Source of the DNA: Heterobilharzia americana
Lineage: Eukaryota; Platyhelminthes; Trematoda; Strigeidida; Schistosomatidae
DNA length: 64,000 nucleotides
Reading direction: 5' to 3'
NCBI GenBank assembly: GCA_944470555.2
Contig: CALYCZ020000366.1
Location: forward strand, 1 to 64,000
Shown here: positions 63,958 to 64,000 of the stretch, in pieces
Layout of the letters: the number at the start of each line of letters is the position of its first letter
How positions within the stretch are numbered: position 1 is the first letter of the stretch
Notes under the pieces: generated by a model
What the model saw: only the letters and a program-made list of their open reading frames with translations
Databases searched by the model: none
Told to the model about the DNA's origin: nothing
Program-made: the position numbers and the translations under genes

Positions 63958-64000
63958 TCTAAACAACCATAGATTTCGTCCTATTTAGGACTCACTAGTC
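63958..64000 (-). mobile_element. Sm-alpha-like hammerhead, cut by window end
   Basis: Minus strand begins at the window edge: GACTAGTGAGTCC, TAAATAGGACGAAATC, TATGGTTGTTTAGAAC. Same CTAG-bearing core as at 63246. Confidence 0.6.

Overview
This is eukaryotic, AT-rich, repeat-dominated DNA, most likely from a schistosome blood fluke (Trematoda). The assignment rests on three things: many dispersed copies of the schistosome Sm-alpha type hammerhead-ribozyme SINE, decayed RTE-clade non-LTR retrotransposons of the SR2 kind, and Penelope-like elements (PLEs) with GIY-YIG endonuclease domains. The species cannot be decided from the sequence, and I see no bacterial operon, rRNA or bona fide tRNA gene.

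The only host gene I can support is on the minus strand at about 5.6-12.1 kb. Four short exons (11998-12076, 8918-9037, 6866-6925, 5577-5742) have GTAAGT donors and compatible phases. Joined, they read like the N-terminal region of a voltage-gated calcium channel alpha2/delta subunit. The signal-peptide exon upstream and the VWA-domain exons downstream were not found and probably lie outside the window or in very long introns.

Layout: 1-3709 is a large inverted repeat with 884-bp identical arms around a diverged core. 3.7-12.1 kb is the alpha2/delta exons, with SINEs and two antisense RTE fragments in the introns. 14.2-16.2 kb is a PLE with an inverted copy of its own 3' end. 19.0-24.7 kb is two 366-bp SINE units followed by 4.7 kb of almost pure GTTA repeat. 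26-27 kb is an RTE fragment. 27-33 kb holds hammerhead SINEs and a decayed PLE. 34-45 kb holds SINEs, an RTE 3' end, a PLE with a long open frame and another wrecked PLE. 45.5-51 kb shows almost nothing recognisable. 51-64 kb holds microsatellites, SINEs with hammerheads, a PLE (minus) and an RTE element (plus) with an exact 644-bp tandem duplication.

The most interesting theme is self-cleaving RNA. Besides the known Sm-alpha hammerhead, at least two other tRNA-headed SINE families here carry, in the pattern shared by their copies, all parts of a hammerhead with a loop-less palindromic helix III. One locus (28931-28973) keeps every core nucleotide. A hammerhead-like fold with one core change also sits in the PLE terminal repeat. 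The GTTA megasatellite occupies the place in its SINE unit where the ribozyme lies in other copies. All motif calls were made by eye; no folding, alignment or database search was run.
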